Assembly: GCF_014650115.1 (NCBI RefSeq)
Contig: NZ_BMUI01000015.1
Coordinates: 124,001-188,000, forward strand
DNA: 64,000 nt
DNA from: Streptomyces olivaceoviridis
GTDB taxonomy: Bacteria > Actinomycetota > Actinomycetes > Streptomycetales > Streptomycetaceae
Direction: 5' to 3'
Each line of letters starts with the position of its first letter. Positions within the stretch are counted from its first letter, which is position 1. Positions 44,930 to 55,189 of this stretch are shown here, one piece after another. A program made the position numbers and the translations under genes. The notes below the pieces were generated by a model that worked only from the letters and a program-made list of their open reading frames with translations, did no database searches and was not told the DNA's origin.

Positions 44930-46183
44930 ATGAGTTCTCCAGCCTCCTCCGGCGACCGCGACAAGGTCGTCTCCAAGCTGCCGGGCCAGCTTCGGCAGGA
45001 CCTGAAAATCAGAGCCGCCCAGCACGGCATCGAGATCCAGGCCGCCGTCGAGCAGGGCATCAGGGACTGGTGCGCCCTCGCCTCGGCCACCGAACCCGTC
45101 GACACCGCGGGCGCCGACTCCTTCTCCACCTTCCTCCCGCCCGGACAGTGGGAGACGTTCCGCAAGGTGGCGGCGGACCGCAGCGTCTCCCTCATCCAGG
45201 GACTCGCCCAGTCCGTCAGGTTGTGGCTCGACTCCAACCCCGCGCCCGACGTCGAGCGGCCGAGCGTCACCCGCCGCGTCATCGTCTGCAACCAGAAGGG
45301 CGGGGTGGGCAAGACCGCCATCACGGCCGGCGTCGGCGAGGCGCTCGCCGAGTCCCCCAACGCCCTGCACGCCGTACGCGTGTCGAAGGCGCTCGCCAAG
45401 GCCCTGCGGGCCAGCGACGCCGCGGCGGGCGAGGACGAGCCCCTGGAGATCGAGAGCCTGCCCGGCCTCGGCATGCGGGTCCTGCTGGTGGACTTCGACC
45501 CCCAGTGCCACCTCACCAACCAGCTCGGCGCCGCTCCCCTGCCGATGAACGGCGACAGCCTCACCAACCACATGGCGGGCGACCCCAAGGGCGACCTGCG
45601 CGACCTCGTCGTGCCCATCGACGAGGAGACCTTCGGCAACCGTCTGCACCTGCTGCCCGCGTGCAACGACGCCTTCCTCCTCGACGTGCGGCTGTCCGCC
45701 GTACGGGCCCGTGAAGCCGCGCTGGAGCGGGCACTCGCCCCGCTGGAGGCGGACTACGACGTCATCATCGTCGACTGCCCGCCCAGCCTGGGCCTCAGCA
45801 TGGACGCCGCCGCCTACTACGGCAGGCGGCGCGACGGCGAGAAGCCCGGTCAGTCCGGTGCGCTCATCGTCGTGCAGGCCGAGGACAGTTCGGCCGACGC
45901 CTACGAGCTGCTCACCACGCAGATCGACGACCTGCGCGACGACCTCCAGATCGACATCGACTACCTCGGTATCGTCGTCAACCTCTACGACTCGCGCCGC
46001 GGTTACATCGCCACCTCCTCGCTCCAGGGCTGGGTCGACATAAAGGATCCGAGGGTGGTGGGACTGATCGGCGACCTGAAGGAACAGAAGGAAGCGGTCC
46101 GCATGAAGCAGCCCCTGCTGTCCTACGCCCCCAAGTCGCAGCAGGCCATCGGGATGCGCGCACTGGCCCGGGAGATCTCATGA
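44930..46183 (+). CDS. parA: ParA-like partition ATPase with RHH-like N-terminus
   Basis: This 417-residue ParA has the deviant Walker A motif NQKGGVGKT near residue 123, VLLVDFDPQ and VIIVDCPPSLG. Its N-terminal 115 residues hold two similar segments, LPGQLRQDLKIRAAQHGIEI and LPPGQWETFRKVAADRSVSL, each followed by a helix, which look like ribbon-helix-helix DNA-binding units. The inverted repeat just upstream is the likely target. It is a plasmid-type ParA, not the chromosomal Soj type. It overlaps parB by ATGA. Confidence 0.9.
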   Translation: MSSPASSGDRDKVVSKLPGQLRQDLKIRAAQHGIEIQAAVEQGIRDWCALASATEPVDTAGADSFSTFLPPGQWETFRKVAADRSVSLIQGLAQSVRLWLDSNPAPDVERPSVTRRVIVCNQKGGVGKTAITAGVGEALAESPNALHAVRVSKALAKALRASDAAAGEDEPLEIESLPGLGMRVLLVDFDPQCHLTNQLGAAPLPMNGDSLTNHMAGDPKGDLRDLVVPIDEETFGNRLHLLPACNDAFLLDVRLSAVRAREAALERALAPLEADYDVIIVDCPPSLGLSMDAAAYYGRRRDGEKPGQSGALIVVQAEDSSADAYELLTTQIDDLRDDLQIDIDYLGIVVNLYDSRRGYIATSSLQGWVDIKDPRVVGLIGDLKEQKEAVRMKQPLLSYAPKSQQAIGMRALAREIS

Positions 46184-47559
46184 GCAAGGCCGACCAGCTG
46201 GGCGCCGGGCGTTTCGGCGGCGCCCGGCCCGTCAGCGCACGCCGGCAGGCCGTGGCCGCGGCGACCGGAGTGCCGACCGAGGGCGTGGCTCCGCCCAGTG
46301 AACTGCCCGTCCACCAGATCAGCCCCAACCCCGACAACCCCCGCTCGCAGCTGGGCGATCTGACGGACCTCGCGGGAAGCCTGAAGACCCACGGTCAGAA
46401 GCAGGCCATCACGGTCATGAACCGCGATGCCTATCTCACGGCCAACCCGGACCGCGCGGGCGACCTGGAGCCGAACACCACCCATGTCGTCATCGACGGC
46501 AGCAGCCGCCTGGCCGCCGCCCGCGAAGCCGGCCTCGCCACCGTCAAGGTCATGGTGAGCGACGAACAGGGCAGCACCTCGGAGGAGTTGCTCGAATCCG
46601 CGCTGGTCGCGAACATCCACCGGCAGGACCTGGAGGAACTCGACGAGGCCCGGGCGCTCCAGCGGCTGCTCGTCATCCACGGCAGCCAGACGGCCCTGGC
46701 CAAGCGGCTGCACCGCTCCCAGGGCTGGGTGTCGCAACGGCTGGCGCTGCTCACCCTCACACCCGAACTCCAGGCGCGGATCGGCCGGGAACCCATCGAC
46801 CTGCTGCGCGCCGTCGGCAACAAGCCGGCCGACCAGCAGATGGCGGCGCTCGAAGCGCTCAAGGCCGAACGCGCCCGCAAGGAGGCGGAGAAGGCGGCGC
46901 TCAAGGCCGCGCGCCAGGCGGAAGCGGCGGCGGCCGACCCCGGTGCGGCCGAGAGCGGCCACCCGGCCGTGTCCGATGCCGGGCAGGCCGTCGGTGCCGC
47001 GGCACCGGCGGTGCACGACGAACCGCCCACGGTGCACGACGAACCGCCCACGGTGCACGACGAGCCGCCGACGGTGCCGGTCCAGGCGCCACCGCCCCAG
47101 GCAGCCACCGCCGACAGCGTCCAGGCGCCGCCGGCACCGGCGAAGACCCCCGAGCCGGTCCGGACGCCACAGGCCCAGGCAGCCACCACGGACGGCGTCC
47201 AGGCGCCGCCGACGCCGGCCGGCACCGCCGACGCCGACCGGGAAGCCGCCCGGTCCGAGGCGTCACCCGCCGTGTCCTCCCCGGTGCCGTCGAAGCCGGC
47301 CCCGCCTGTCGCCCCTCCGCGCACGGCCGCCCCCGCCGACGGCACCCCGCCCCCGGCCGCCAACGGGCAACCCACCCGGACACTGCCGTACGACGAGCCC
47401 GGCCCCCTCGCGATGCTGCTGGACCGGAAGATCGAGAGCGACGACACGTTCTTCGACCTCATCGACTTCCTGGGCGTCTGGGCACTCAAGCGCGACCCCG
47501 CCCGGCTGGGCGAACTCGCGCAGCGCCTCGTCGACCAGGCCACCGCTCAGGTCGACTGA
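46180..47559 (+). CDS. parB: ParB-like partition protein
   Basis: This 459-residue protein has the ParB N-terminal domain (ISPNPDNPRSQLGDLTDLA, then HVVIDGSSRLAAAREAGL), a KorB-like HTH (TALAKRLHRSQGWVSQRLAL) and a long Pro/Ala-rich disordered linker of about 130 residues with 7-residue repeats, then a C-terminal domain (DDTFFDLIDFLGVWALKRDP) likely for dimerisation. Together with ParA it should segregate a replicon. The long linker is unusual. Confidence 0.9.
   Translation: MSKADQLGAGRFGGARPVSARRQAVAAATGVPTEGVAPPSELPVHQISPNPDNPRSQLGDLTDLAGSLKTHGQKQAITVMNRDAYLTANPDRAGDLEPNTTHVVIDGSSRLAAAREAGLATVKVMVSDEQGSTSEELLESALVANIHRQDLEELDEARALQRLLVIHGSQTALAKRLHRSQGWVSQRLALLTLTPELQARIGREPIDLLRAVGNKPADQQMAALEALKAERARKEAEKAALKAARQAEAAAADPGAAESGHPAVSDAGQAVGAAAPAVHDEPPTVHDEPPTVHDEPPTVPVQAPPPQAATADSVQAPPAPAKTPEPVRTPQAQAATTDGVQAPPTPAGTADADREAARSEASPAVSSPVPSKPAPPVAPPRTAAPADGTPPPAANGQPTRTLPYDEPGPLAMLLDRKIESDDTFFDLIDFLGVWALKRDPARLGELAQRLVDQATAQVD
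47011..47073 (+). repeat. three tandem 21-bp repeats in parB
   Basis: Three 21-bp units (47011-47031, 47032-47052, 47053-47073) encode VHDEPPT three times in the disordered linker. The first two are identical and the third differs at two bases. Confidence 0.9.
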
Positions 47560-47651
47560 ACCGGTGGGCCCCCGTCCGCCCCGCTCCGCCCACCCGCCGG
47601 AGCGGGGCTTGGTGTGCGGTCGTCCGGGCCGGCGCCGCCCGTGCGTGAGCC

Positions 47652-47679
47652 GGGTGGGGCCTCCGACCAGGCCCCACCC
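47652..47679 (+). terminator. hairpin terminator after parB
   Basis: GGGTGGGGCCT and AGGCCCCACCC form a perfect 11-bp stem with a 6-base loop, 93 bp after the parB stop. Confidence 0.75.
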
Positions 47680-47709
47680 GGCCGCCGGCCGGGGGACCGG
47701 CCGATGCGG

Positions 47710-47745
47710 GTGCGGGCCCGGTGTCCGCGGACACCGGGCCCGCAC
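47710..47745. terminator. perfect 36-bp palindrome
   Basis: The arms GTGCGGGCCCGGTGTCCG and CGGACACCGGGCCCGCAC are exact reverse complements with no spacer. It lies in the 386-bp gap between the convergent parB and the peptide-transporter genes and can serve as a bidirectional terminator. A protein-binding or partition-site role is possible because it adjoins parAB. The rest of the gap shows no gene. Confidence 0.7.
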
Positions 47746-47945
47746 CGCGGGGAAGGTGACGCTCGGCCCCCGGGGGGTGGGGCCGCTGCGCCACACGTGG
47801 TCCAAGGCGGTCGGATGTCCCGATCGCCGGGATCCGGCACGGTCCGGATCCCGTCCGAACCGAACACCTCCACTCTCGCGCCGTACGGCCTCCGCCACCA
47901 TGGGGCACACCCCACGATCGGAACGCGGACGGCGTGAGGAAGTCC

Positions 47946-48966
<1,021 letters not shown>

Positions 48967-48974
<8 letters not shown>

Positions 48975-49941
48975 CGAGGCACTCCCTCCAGAAGTGGCAG
49001 GCGCTCACCCGGTGGTCGGCCACCTGGTGCAGGGCGGGTGCGTCGGTGCGGCAGACGTCCCGGGCCATCGGGCACCGCGGGTGGAAGGCGCAGCCCGGCG
49101 GGATGTCCATGAGGTTGGGCGGCAGACCCTTGATGGCGTACAGCTCCCGGCCCTTGGCGTCCAGGCGCGGGATCGACTCCAGCAGACCCCTGGTGTAGGG
49201 GTGGGCGGGGGTCTTGTAGATGTCGCGCACCGGTGCCTGCTCCACGATCCGGCCCGCGTACATCACCGCGATCCGGTCCGCCACGTCCGCGACCACCCCC
49301 AGGTCGTGCGTGATGAGGATCAGTCCCATGCGGTACTCGCGCTGGAGCTCCGCGAGCAGGTCCATCACCTGGGCCTGCACCGTCACGTCCAGCGCGGTGG
49401 TGGGCTCGTCGGCGATGATCAGCGCCGGTTCCAGGGCCAGCGCCATGGCGATCATGATGCGCTGGCGCATGCCGCCGGAGAACTGGTGCGGGTACTGCCT
49501 GACCCGTTCCCTCGCCGCCGGAATGCGCACCCGGTCCATCAGCTCGACGGCCTTGGCCCGCGCGTCCTTCTTCGACATCCCCCGGTGCACCACGAACATC
49601 TCGCCGAGCTGGTCCCCGACCGGCAGCACCGGGTTGAGCGACGACAGCGCGTCCTGGAAGATCATCGCCAGCTGCGCGCCGCGCACCCGGCGCCGTTCGC
49701 CCTCCTTCAGCTTCAGCAGGTCCTTCCCCTGGAAGAGGATCTGGCCGCCGGTGATCCGGCCCGGCGGTGTGTCGAGGATCCCCATCACGGCCTGCGCGGT
49801 CACCGACTTGCCCGAGCCCGACTCGCCGAGCACCGCCAGGGTCTCGCCCGCGTCGACGCCGTAGGAGACGCCGTTGACCGCCTTGGCGACCCCGTCCCGG
49901 GTCCGGAACTCCACGTGCAGGTCACGCACTTCGAGCAGCAT
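48967..49941 (-). CDS. oligopeptide/dipeptide ABC ATPase (OppD/DppD-like)
   Basis: This 324-residue ATPase has Walker A GESGSGKSV, signature FSGGMRQR, Walker B LIIADEPTTALD, and the C-terminal GCAFHPRCPMARDVC cysteine motif. It pairs with the OppF-like ATPase to drive peptide import. Confidence 0.95.
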
Positions 49942-49950
49942 GACGACGAC

Positions 49951-50919
49951 TCACCTCAGTTTCGGGTCGAGGGCGTCGCGCACCGCGTCGCCGAGCATGA
50001 TGAAGGCCAGCACCGTGATCGCGAGCGCGCCCGCCGGCCACAGGAGCATGTGCGGGGCGTCGCGGATGTACGGCGAAGCCGCGGAGATGTCGATGCCCCA
50101 GCTCACCGTCGGCGGCTTGAGTCCCACCCCGAGGTAGGACAAGGTCGCCTCCAGCGAGATGTAGGTACCCAGCGCGATGGTCGACACGACGATCACCGGG
50201 GCCACCGCGTTCGGCGCGATGTGCCGCAGCAGCAGGCGGGAGCTGGACGCGCCCAGGGCGCGGGCGGCCTGCACGTAGTCGTTCTGCTTGGCGGTGATGG
50301 CCGAGCCGCGCGCGATCCGGGACACCTGGGGCCAGCCGAGCAGCACCATGAAGCCGATCACCGGCCAGACGGTGTCGCTGGTGACCACCGACAGCAGTAC
50401 CAGACCGCCGAGGACGACCGGGATCGCGAAGAAGACGTCGGTGACGCGGGACAGGACCGCGTCCCAGACGCCCCCGACGAAGCCCGCGAGGCCGCCGAGC
50501 ACGGAGCCCAGGACCGCGACCCCGAGGGTGGCCAGGACGCCCACGGTGACCGAGGTGCGGGCGCCGTACACGGTGCGGGTGTAGACGTCGCAGCCCTGAC
50601 CGTCGTACCCGAACGGGTGGCCCGGCTGTGAGCCCTGCTGGGCCTTGGCCAGGTCGCACGCGAGGGGGTTGCCCGACGCGATCAGCGACGGCCGGACCGA
50701 GATGACCACGAGGAAGAGGATCACCAGGCCGGAGACGATGAACACCGGGTTGCGGCGCAGGTCGCGCCAGGCGTCCGACCAGAGGCCGCGCGGTCTTCCC
50801 CGCGGGTCGGCGGCGGTGGGCTCCAGGGAGCGGGCCTCGCTCGCCGCGAGGTCCATCGCGCCGCCCGTGCCGGTCCCGGCGACGGCGCCCTCGGGTTCGT
50901 ACGGCGGTTGCTCAGGCAT
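49951..50919 (-). CDS. oligopeptide/dipeptide ABC permease (OppC/DppC-like)
   Basis: This 322-residue permease has an N-terminal cytoplasmic stretch of about 45 residues, about six helices and the permease motif YVQAARALGASSSRLLLRHI. It overlaps the OppB-like gene by 8 bases, so the two are coupled. Confidence 0.95.
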   Translation of the reverse strand: MPEQPPYEPEGAVAGTGTGGAMDLAASEARSLEPTAADPRGRPRGLWSDAWRDLRRNPVFIVSGLVILFLVVISVRPSLIASGNPLACDLAKAQQGSQPGHPFGYDGQGCDVYTRTVYGARTSVTVGVLATLGVAVLGSVLGGLAGFVGGVWDAVLSRVTDVFFAIPVVLGGLVLLSVVTSDTVWPVIGFMVLLGWPQVSRIARGSAITAKQNDYVQAARALGASSSRLLLRHIAPNAVAPVIVVSTIALGTYISLEATLSYLGVGLKPPTVSWGIDISAASPYIRDAPHMLLWPAGALAITVLAFIMLGDAVRDALDPKLR

Positions 50920-51835
50920 AGCGGATCCTCGGGTCGAGTACGGCGTACAGGAGGTCGACGAGCAGGTTGGCCGCCAGGAAGACGAGGACGAGCACGGTCA
51001 CGAAGCCGACGACCGTCTGGGTGTTCTGGCGCAGGATGCCCTGGTAGAGCTGGTAGCCGACGCCGTGGATGTTGAAGATCCGCTCGGTGACGATCGCCCC
51101 GCCCATCAGCGCGCCGATGTCCGTGCCGATGAAGGTGACCACGGGGATGAGCGAGTTGCGCAGCAGGTGCCGGGTGATGACCCGGCGCCGGGGCAGACCC
51201 TTCGCGATGGCCGTACGGACGTAGTCGGCACGCAGGTTCTCGGCGAGGGAGGTGCGGGTCAGCCGGGTGACGTAGGCCAGGGAGACCGAGGCGAGCACCA
51301 GGCCCGGCACGATCAGCTCGCCGAAGGCCGCCTGCGGGGACACCGACGGGGAGATCCAGCGCCACTCGACGCCGAGCAGCAGTTGGAGCAGCAGGCCGGT
51401 GACGAACGTCGGCACGGAGATGACGACCAGGGTGAGCAGCAGCACGGCCGTGTCGAGGAGGCGGCCCCGGCGCAGACCGGTGAGCACACCGAGGCCGAGG
51501 CCGAGGACGACCTCGAAGAGGATCGCCACGATCGTCAGCCGGACGGTGACGGGGAAGGCGCTGCCCATCAGGTCGATGACCTTCTCACCGTTGAAGGCGG
51601 TGCCGAAGTCACCGGTGAGGACATGGCCCATGTAGGTCGCGTACTGCTGGAGCACCGGCCTGTCGAGGCCGAACTCGTGTGTGAGCCGGGCTGCGGTGGC
51701 CGGATCGCAGGCCTTGTCGCCGCACAGGCCCGCGACCGGGTCGCCCAGCACGTTCACCATCAGGAAGATCAGCAGCGTGGCCCCGATGAACACCGGGATC
51801 ATCTGGAGCAGCCGCCGGACCACATACCGCCCCAC
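50912..51835 (-). CDS. oligopeptide/dipeptide ABC permease (OppB/DppB-like)
   Basis: This 307-residue permease starts at GTG (VGRYVVRRLLQMIPVFIGAT, the standard OppB N-terminus) and has about six helices and the motif DYVRTAIAKGLPRRRVITRH. It lies five bases after the binding-protein stop. Confidence 0.95.
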   Translation of the reverse strand: MGRYVVRRLLQMIPVFIGATLLIFLMVNVLGDPVAGLCGDKACDPATAARLTHEFGLDRPVLQQYATYMGHVLTGDFGTAFNGEKVIDLMGSAFPVTVRLTIVAILFEVVLGLGLGVLTGLRRGRLLDTAVLLLTLVVISVPTFVTGLLLQLLLGVEWRWISPSVSPQAAFGELIVPGLVLASVSLAYVTRLTRTSLAENLRADYVRTAIAKGLPRRRVITRHLLRNSLIPVVTFIGTDIGALMGGAIVTERIFNIHGVGYQLYQGILRQNTQTVVGFVTVLVLVFLAANLLVDLLYAVLDPRIRYA

Positions 51836-51840
51836 GTGGA

Positions 51841-53469
51841 TCAGCCGACCTTGATCTCGTTGTACACGGGGACGCTGAACGGGTCCAGCATGACGTGCGA
51901 GAGCCGGTCGGACCAGCCGGCGCTGCCGTTCTGGTACCACAGCGGGACGGCCGCCATGTTGTCCCGCACGACGCCCTCCGCCTGCTGGAAGAGCTGGACG
52001 GCCCGGTGCGGGTCGGTCTGCGCGTTGGCCTCGTCGACGAGCTTGTCGAACTTCTTGTCCGACCACTTGCCGTCGTTGGAGGAGGCGTCCGTGTAGTACA
52101 GCGGCTGGAGGAAGTCCTGGATCAGCGGGTAGTCCATCTGCCAGCCCGCGCGGAAGGGTCCGGTCAGCTTGTCCTGGCCGATCAGGTTGCGGAAGTCGGC
52201 GAAGGTGCCGACCGGGTTGCCGACGCACGCCTTGTCGTTGCCGAGGGCGTTGTTGATGGAGTTGCACACCGCGTCCACCCACTCCTTGTGCGAGCCGGTG
52301 TCCGCGTTGTACGTGATCTTGAGCTGGCCGCCGGGGATGCCGCCGCCCTCCTCGATGAGCTTCTTGGCCTCGGTCGGGTCGTAGTCGCAGGCGGCGCCGC
52401 AGAGCCCCTTGTCGTAGCCGCCGCTCGCGCCGAGGACCGGGGAGGTCCAGTCGGTGGCGGGGGTGCGGGTGTTCTGGAAGATCGTCTTGGTGATCTGCGC
52501 GCGGTTGACCGCCATCGACAGGCCCTTGCGGACCTTCGCGGCGCCGGGGGTGTTCCAGCCCTTGTCGTAGAACGGGAAGGCGAGGGTCTGGATGATGCCG
52601 GCGGGGGTGTTCAGGTAGCGGTTGCCCAGGTCCCGGTGGACGTTGCCCAGTTGCTGGGCCGGGACGTCGTCGACGAGGTCGAGGTTGCCGGCCAGCAGGT
52701 CGGTGTAGGCCGTGTTGTTGTCGGTGTACACCTTCAGGTCCACACCGTCGTTCCGGGCCTTGTCCGCGCCGGGGTAGGCGTCCCACTTGCGCAGCCGCAT
52801 CTCGGAGCCCTTGGTGTACGACTTGATGGTGTACGGGCCGTCGCCGACCGGCTTGGCCAGCCAGGCGGCGTGGTCGGTGAAGAAGGTTTTCGGCAGGGGC
52901 GCGAACGCCACGTAGCCGAGGGTGTCGGGGAACGTGGAGAACTTCTGGCTGAGCTTGACGGTGAAGGTGTGGTCGTCGACGACCTTGAGGCCGGAGAGCG
53001 TGTCGGCGGTCTGCTTCCCGCTGTCGGGGTGGACCTTGTCGTAGCCGTCGATGTAGCCGAAGAAGTAGGCGTTCTTCTGGTTGTTCTTCAGGCTCGCGCC
53101 GTAGTTCCAGGCGTCGACGAAGGACGTGGCCGTGACGGGCTCGCCGTTGCTGAACGTCCAGCCCTTCTTGACCTTGATGGTGAAGGTCTGCGAGTCCTTG
53201 GTGGTGATCCTCTCGGCCAGCGCGTTCTCCGCCTTGCCGGTCCTCGGGTCGTACTGCTTCAGCCCCCGGAAGATCATGCCGAGCACCTTGCCGCCCTGCA
53301 CCTCGTTGGTGTTGGCCGGCTCCAGCGGGTTCTGCGGATCGCCCCAGACCGCGCTGAGGACGGCGTCGCCGCTGCCGCCGCCGTCCGAGCCGCCACCGCC
53401 GCCGCACGCGGTGAGGGTGAGGGCCGCCGCGACGAGGGCGGGCCAGGTGGCATAGGTGACTGCGCGCAT
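51841..53469 (-). CDS. peptide-type ABC substrate-binding lipoprotein (OppA/DppA-like)
   Basis: This 542-residue family 5 solute-binding lipoprotein has a signal ending in the lipobox LTAC (Cys about 22) and the family segments GWTFSNGEPVTATSFVDAWNY and VRKGLSMAVNRAQI. It should bind peptides or related ligands outside the cell. GAGGAGAG lies 6 bases before the ATG. An element resembling the TCACA family lies 80 bp upstream. Confidence 0.95.
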   Translation of the reverse strand: MRAVTYATWPALVAAALTLTACGGGGGSDGGGSGDAVLSAVWGDPQNPLEPANTNEVQGGKVLGMIFRGLKQYDPRTGKAENALAERITTKDSQTFTIKVKKGWTFSNGEPVTATSFVDAWNYGASLKNNQKNAYFFGYIDGYDKVHPDSGKQTADTLSGLKVVDDHTFTVKLSQKFSTFPDTLGYVAFAPLPKTFFTDHAAWLAKPVGDGPYTIKSYTKGSEMRLRKWDAYPGADKARNDGVDLKVYTDNNTAYTDLLAGNLDLVDDVPAQQLGNVHRDLGNRYLNTPAGIIQTLAFPFYDKGWNTPGAAKVRKGLSMAVNRAQITKTIFQNTRTPATDWTSPVLGASGGYDKGLCGAACDYDPTEAKKLIEEGGGIPGGQLKITYNADTGSHKEWVDAVCNSINNALGNDKACVGNPVGTFADFRNLIGQDKLTGPFRAGWQMDYPLIQDFLQPLYYTDASSNDGKWSDKKFDKLVDEANAQTDPHRAVQLFQQAEGVVRDNMAAVPLWYQNGSAGWSDRLSHVMLDPFSVPVYNEIKVG

Positions 53470-53548
53470 GGGTCTCTCCTCGGGGACGGACCGTGACGGC
53501 GGACAGATGGTTGACCGGAAAGGTAGACATCGACCGATAGATCCGACA

Positions 53549-53564
53549 TCACACGTTTGCGCGA
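53549..53564. promoter_or_regulatory. TCACACGTTTGCGCGA element (copy d)
   Basis: The left half, TCACACGTT, equals the left half of the reverse complement of the element at 12134-12149 (TCACACGTTCATGTGA); the right half is diverged. It lies 80 bp before the peptide-binding protein start on the other strand. Confidence 0.4.
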
Positions 53565-53729
53565 TATGCGCCCCTGGACACCTGTGTGGCGGACCGACGC
53601 TGCGATGCCGCACCTGCTCGCATACCTCGTGGGCATACGCCCGCGCCTGCCATGTGGACATGTCTTCCGCTCCCGTGCGGATACATTGCAGACTTCAGGT
53701 GTCTCGATCCATTCACGGGCAGGCGGAAC

Positions 53730-55127
53730 ATGGGCGCACGACAGGAGAACACGGGCCGGCGGCTGGGGCTGACGAGCCTCACGGTCGCGGCGAGCGGCCT
53801 GCTCGCCTTGTTGATCGGTGTGGCGTTCGCCGTCCTGCTGTTCGCGATCTCCGACGCGAACAGCTCCGTCTCGGCCCGGCGCGCGTCCCGGACGGCCCTC
53901 GTCGAAGCCGGCAGCATGGAGCGGTTGCTCCTCGACCTGGAGACCGGGCAGCGCGGTTACGTGATCACGGAGCGGGAGGAGTTCCTCCAGCCGTGGCAGG
54001 CGGCGCGCAAGGCGTTGCCCGCGGAGGAGCGGCGGTTCACGGACAGCGCCACCTCCCCGGGGCAGCGGCGCACCGCCGAGCGGATCACGCGCGGCGTCCA
54101 GTCCTTCCTGAACGACTACTCGGTCCCGCTGGTCGAGATGGTCCGGCGGGGTGATCCCGCCGCGTCCGGCCTGAAGGAGACGGCCGAGGGCAAACAGCGC
54201 GTCGATGTCCTGCGGGCCGAGTTCAACAGCTACATGACGGACGAACGCGCCCAGCTCGCGGAACGCACGGACGCGGCGGGCACCAACAGCCGCCAGGCGG
54301 TGCTCGCCGCCGCCCTGGGACTCGCGGCGTCGACCGCGCTCGTGGCCGTCTTCACGGTGCTCCAGCACCGTGCGGTGGTACGGCCGGTGCGCGGGGCGGC
54401 GGGCGCGGCGGAGGAACTCGCGGGCGGTGACCTGAGCGTGCGGATGCCGCCCAGCAGGGTGGCGGAGATCGGGGCACTGGGCACCTCCTTCAACACCATG
54501 GCGGCATCCCTCCAGGACAGCCGCAGACGCATCATGGAGAGCACCGAGGCCGTGCACCGGCGTACGGCCCGGGACCTGCACGACGGGGCACAGCAGCGTC
54601 TGGTGAGCCTGATGATCGGGCTCCGGCTGGCACGGGAGCTGATACCGCAGACGGAGACGGCCGCGATCGATCTGCTGGACCAGTCCATCGACAACGCGCA
54701 GACGGCGATCAACGAGCTGAGGGAACTCGCCTCGGGCATCTACCCGCTCGTGCTGACGGTGAAGGGGCTGGTGGCAGCGGTGAAGGACCTGGCGTCCCGG
54801 TGCCCGGTGCCCACCGTCGTCGAGAGCCGGGACGAGCGGCGGATCTCCTCCACCGTCGAGTCGAACGCGTACTTCGTCGTGGCCGAGGCGGTGACGAACG
54901 CGGTCAAGCACGCCCAGGCGTCCCGGATCGACGTCACCCTCGCGTTCGGGGACGTGCTGCGGATCAAGGTCGCCGACGACGGCGTCGGCGGCGTCGGCAA
55001 GGCCACCGCCGGCAGCGGGATGAGCGGGCTCGCGGACCGCGTGGCGGCCTTCGACGGGAAGCTGGCCATCGACTCCCCTCCCGGTGGCGGCACCACCATC
55101 CTGATCCAGATACCGATTCCGGCCTGA
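53730..55127 (+). CDS. CHASE3 sensor histidine kinase (NarL-type)
   Basis: This 465-residue kinase has a first helix (about 15-40), an extracellular CHASE3 domain (LETGQRGYVITEREEFLQPW), a second helix, HAMP, and a HisKA_3 domain with phospho-acceptor His in RDLHDGAQQRL, plus an ATPase domain with the N-box VAEAVTNAVKHA and VADDGVGG. No response regulator is adjacent. Earlier in-frame codons exist, but GGCGGAAC precedes the chosen ATG. It converges with a degenerate kinase-like gene. Confidence 0.9.
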   Translation: MGARQENTGRRLGLTSLTVAASGLLALLIGVAFAVLLFAISDANSSVSARRASRTALVEAGSMERLLLDLETGQRGYVITEREEFLQPWQAARKALPAEERRFTDSATSPGQRRTAERITRGVQSFLNDYSVPLVEMVRRGDPAASGLKETAEGKQRVDVLRAEFNSYMTDERAQLAERTDAAGTNSRQAVLAAALGLAASTALVAVFTVLQHRAVVRPVRGAAGAAEELAGGDLSVRMPPSRVAEIGALGTSFNTMAASLQDSRRRIMESTEAVHRRTARDLHDGAQQRLVSLMIGLRLARELIPQTETAAIDLLDQSIDNAQTAINELRELASGIYPLVLTVKGLVAAVKDLASRCPVPTVVESRDERRISSTVESNAYFVVAEAVTNAVKHAQASRIDVTLAFGDVLRIKVADDGVGGVGKATAGSGMSGLADRVAAFDGKLAIDSPPGGGTTILIQIPIPA

Positions 55128-55189
55128 GCCGGAGGGCGGGATCTCCGCTCCGCGCGCTCACACGTGTGTCCGTGGGCGCGGTCGCGCGG

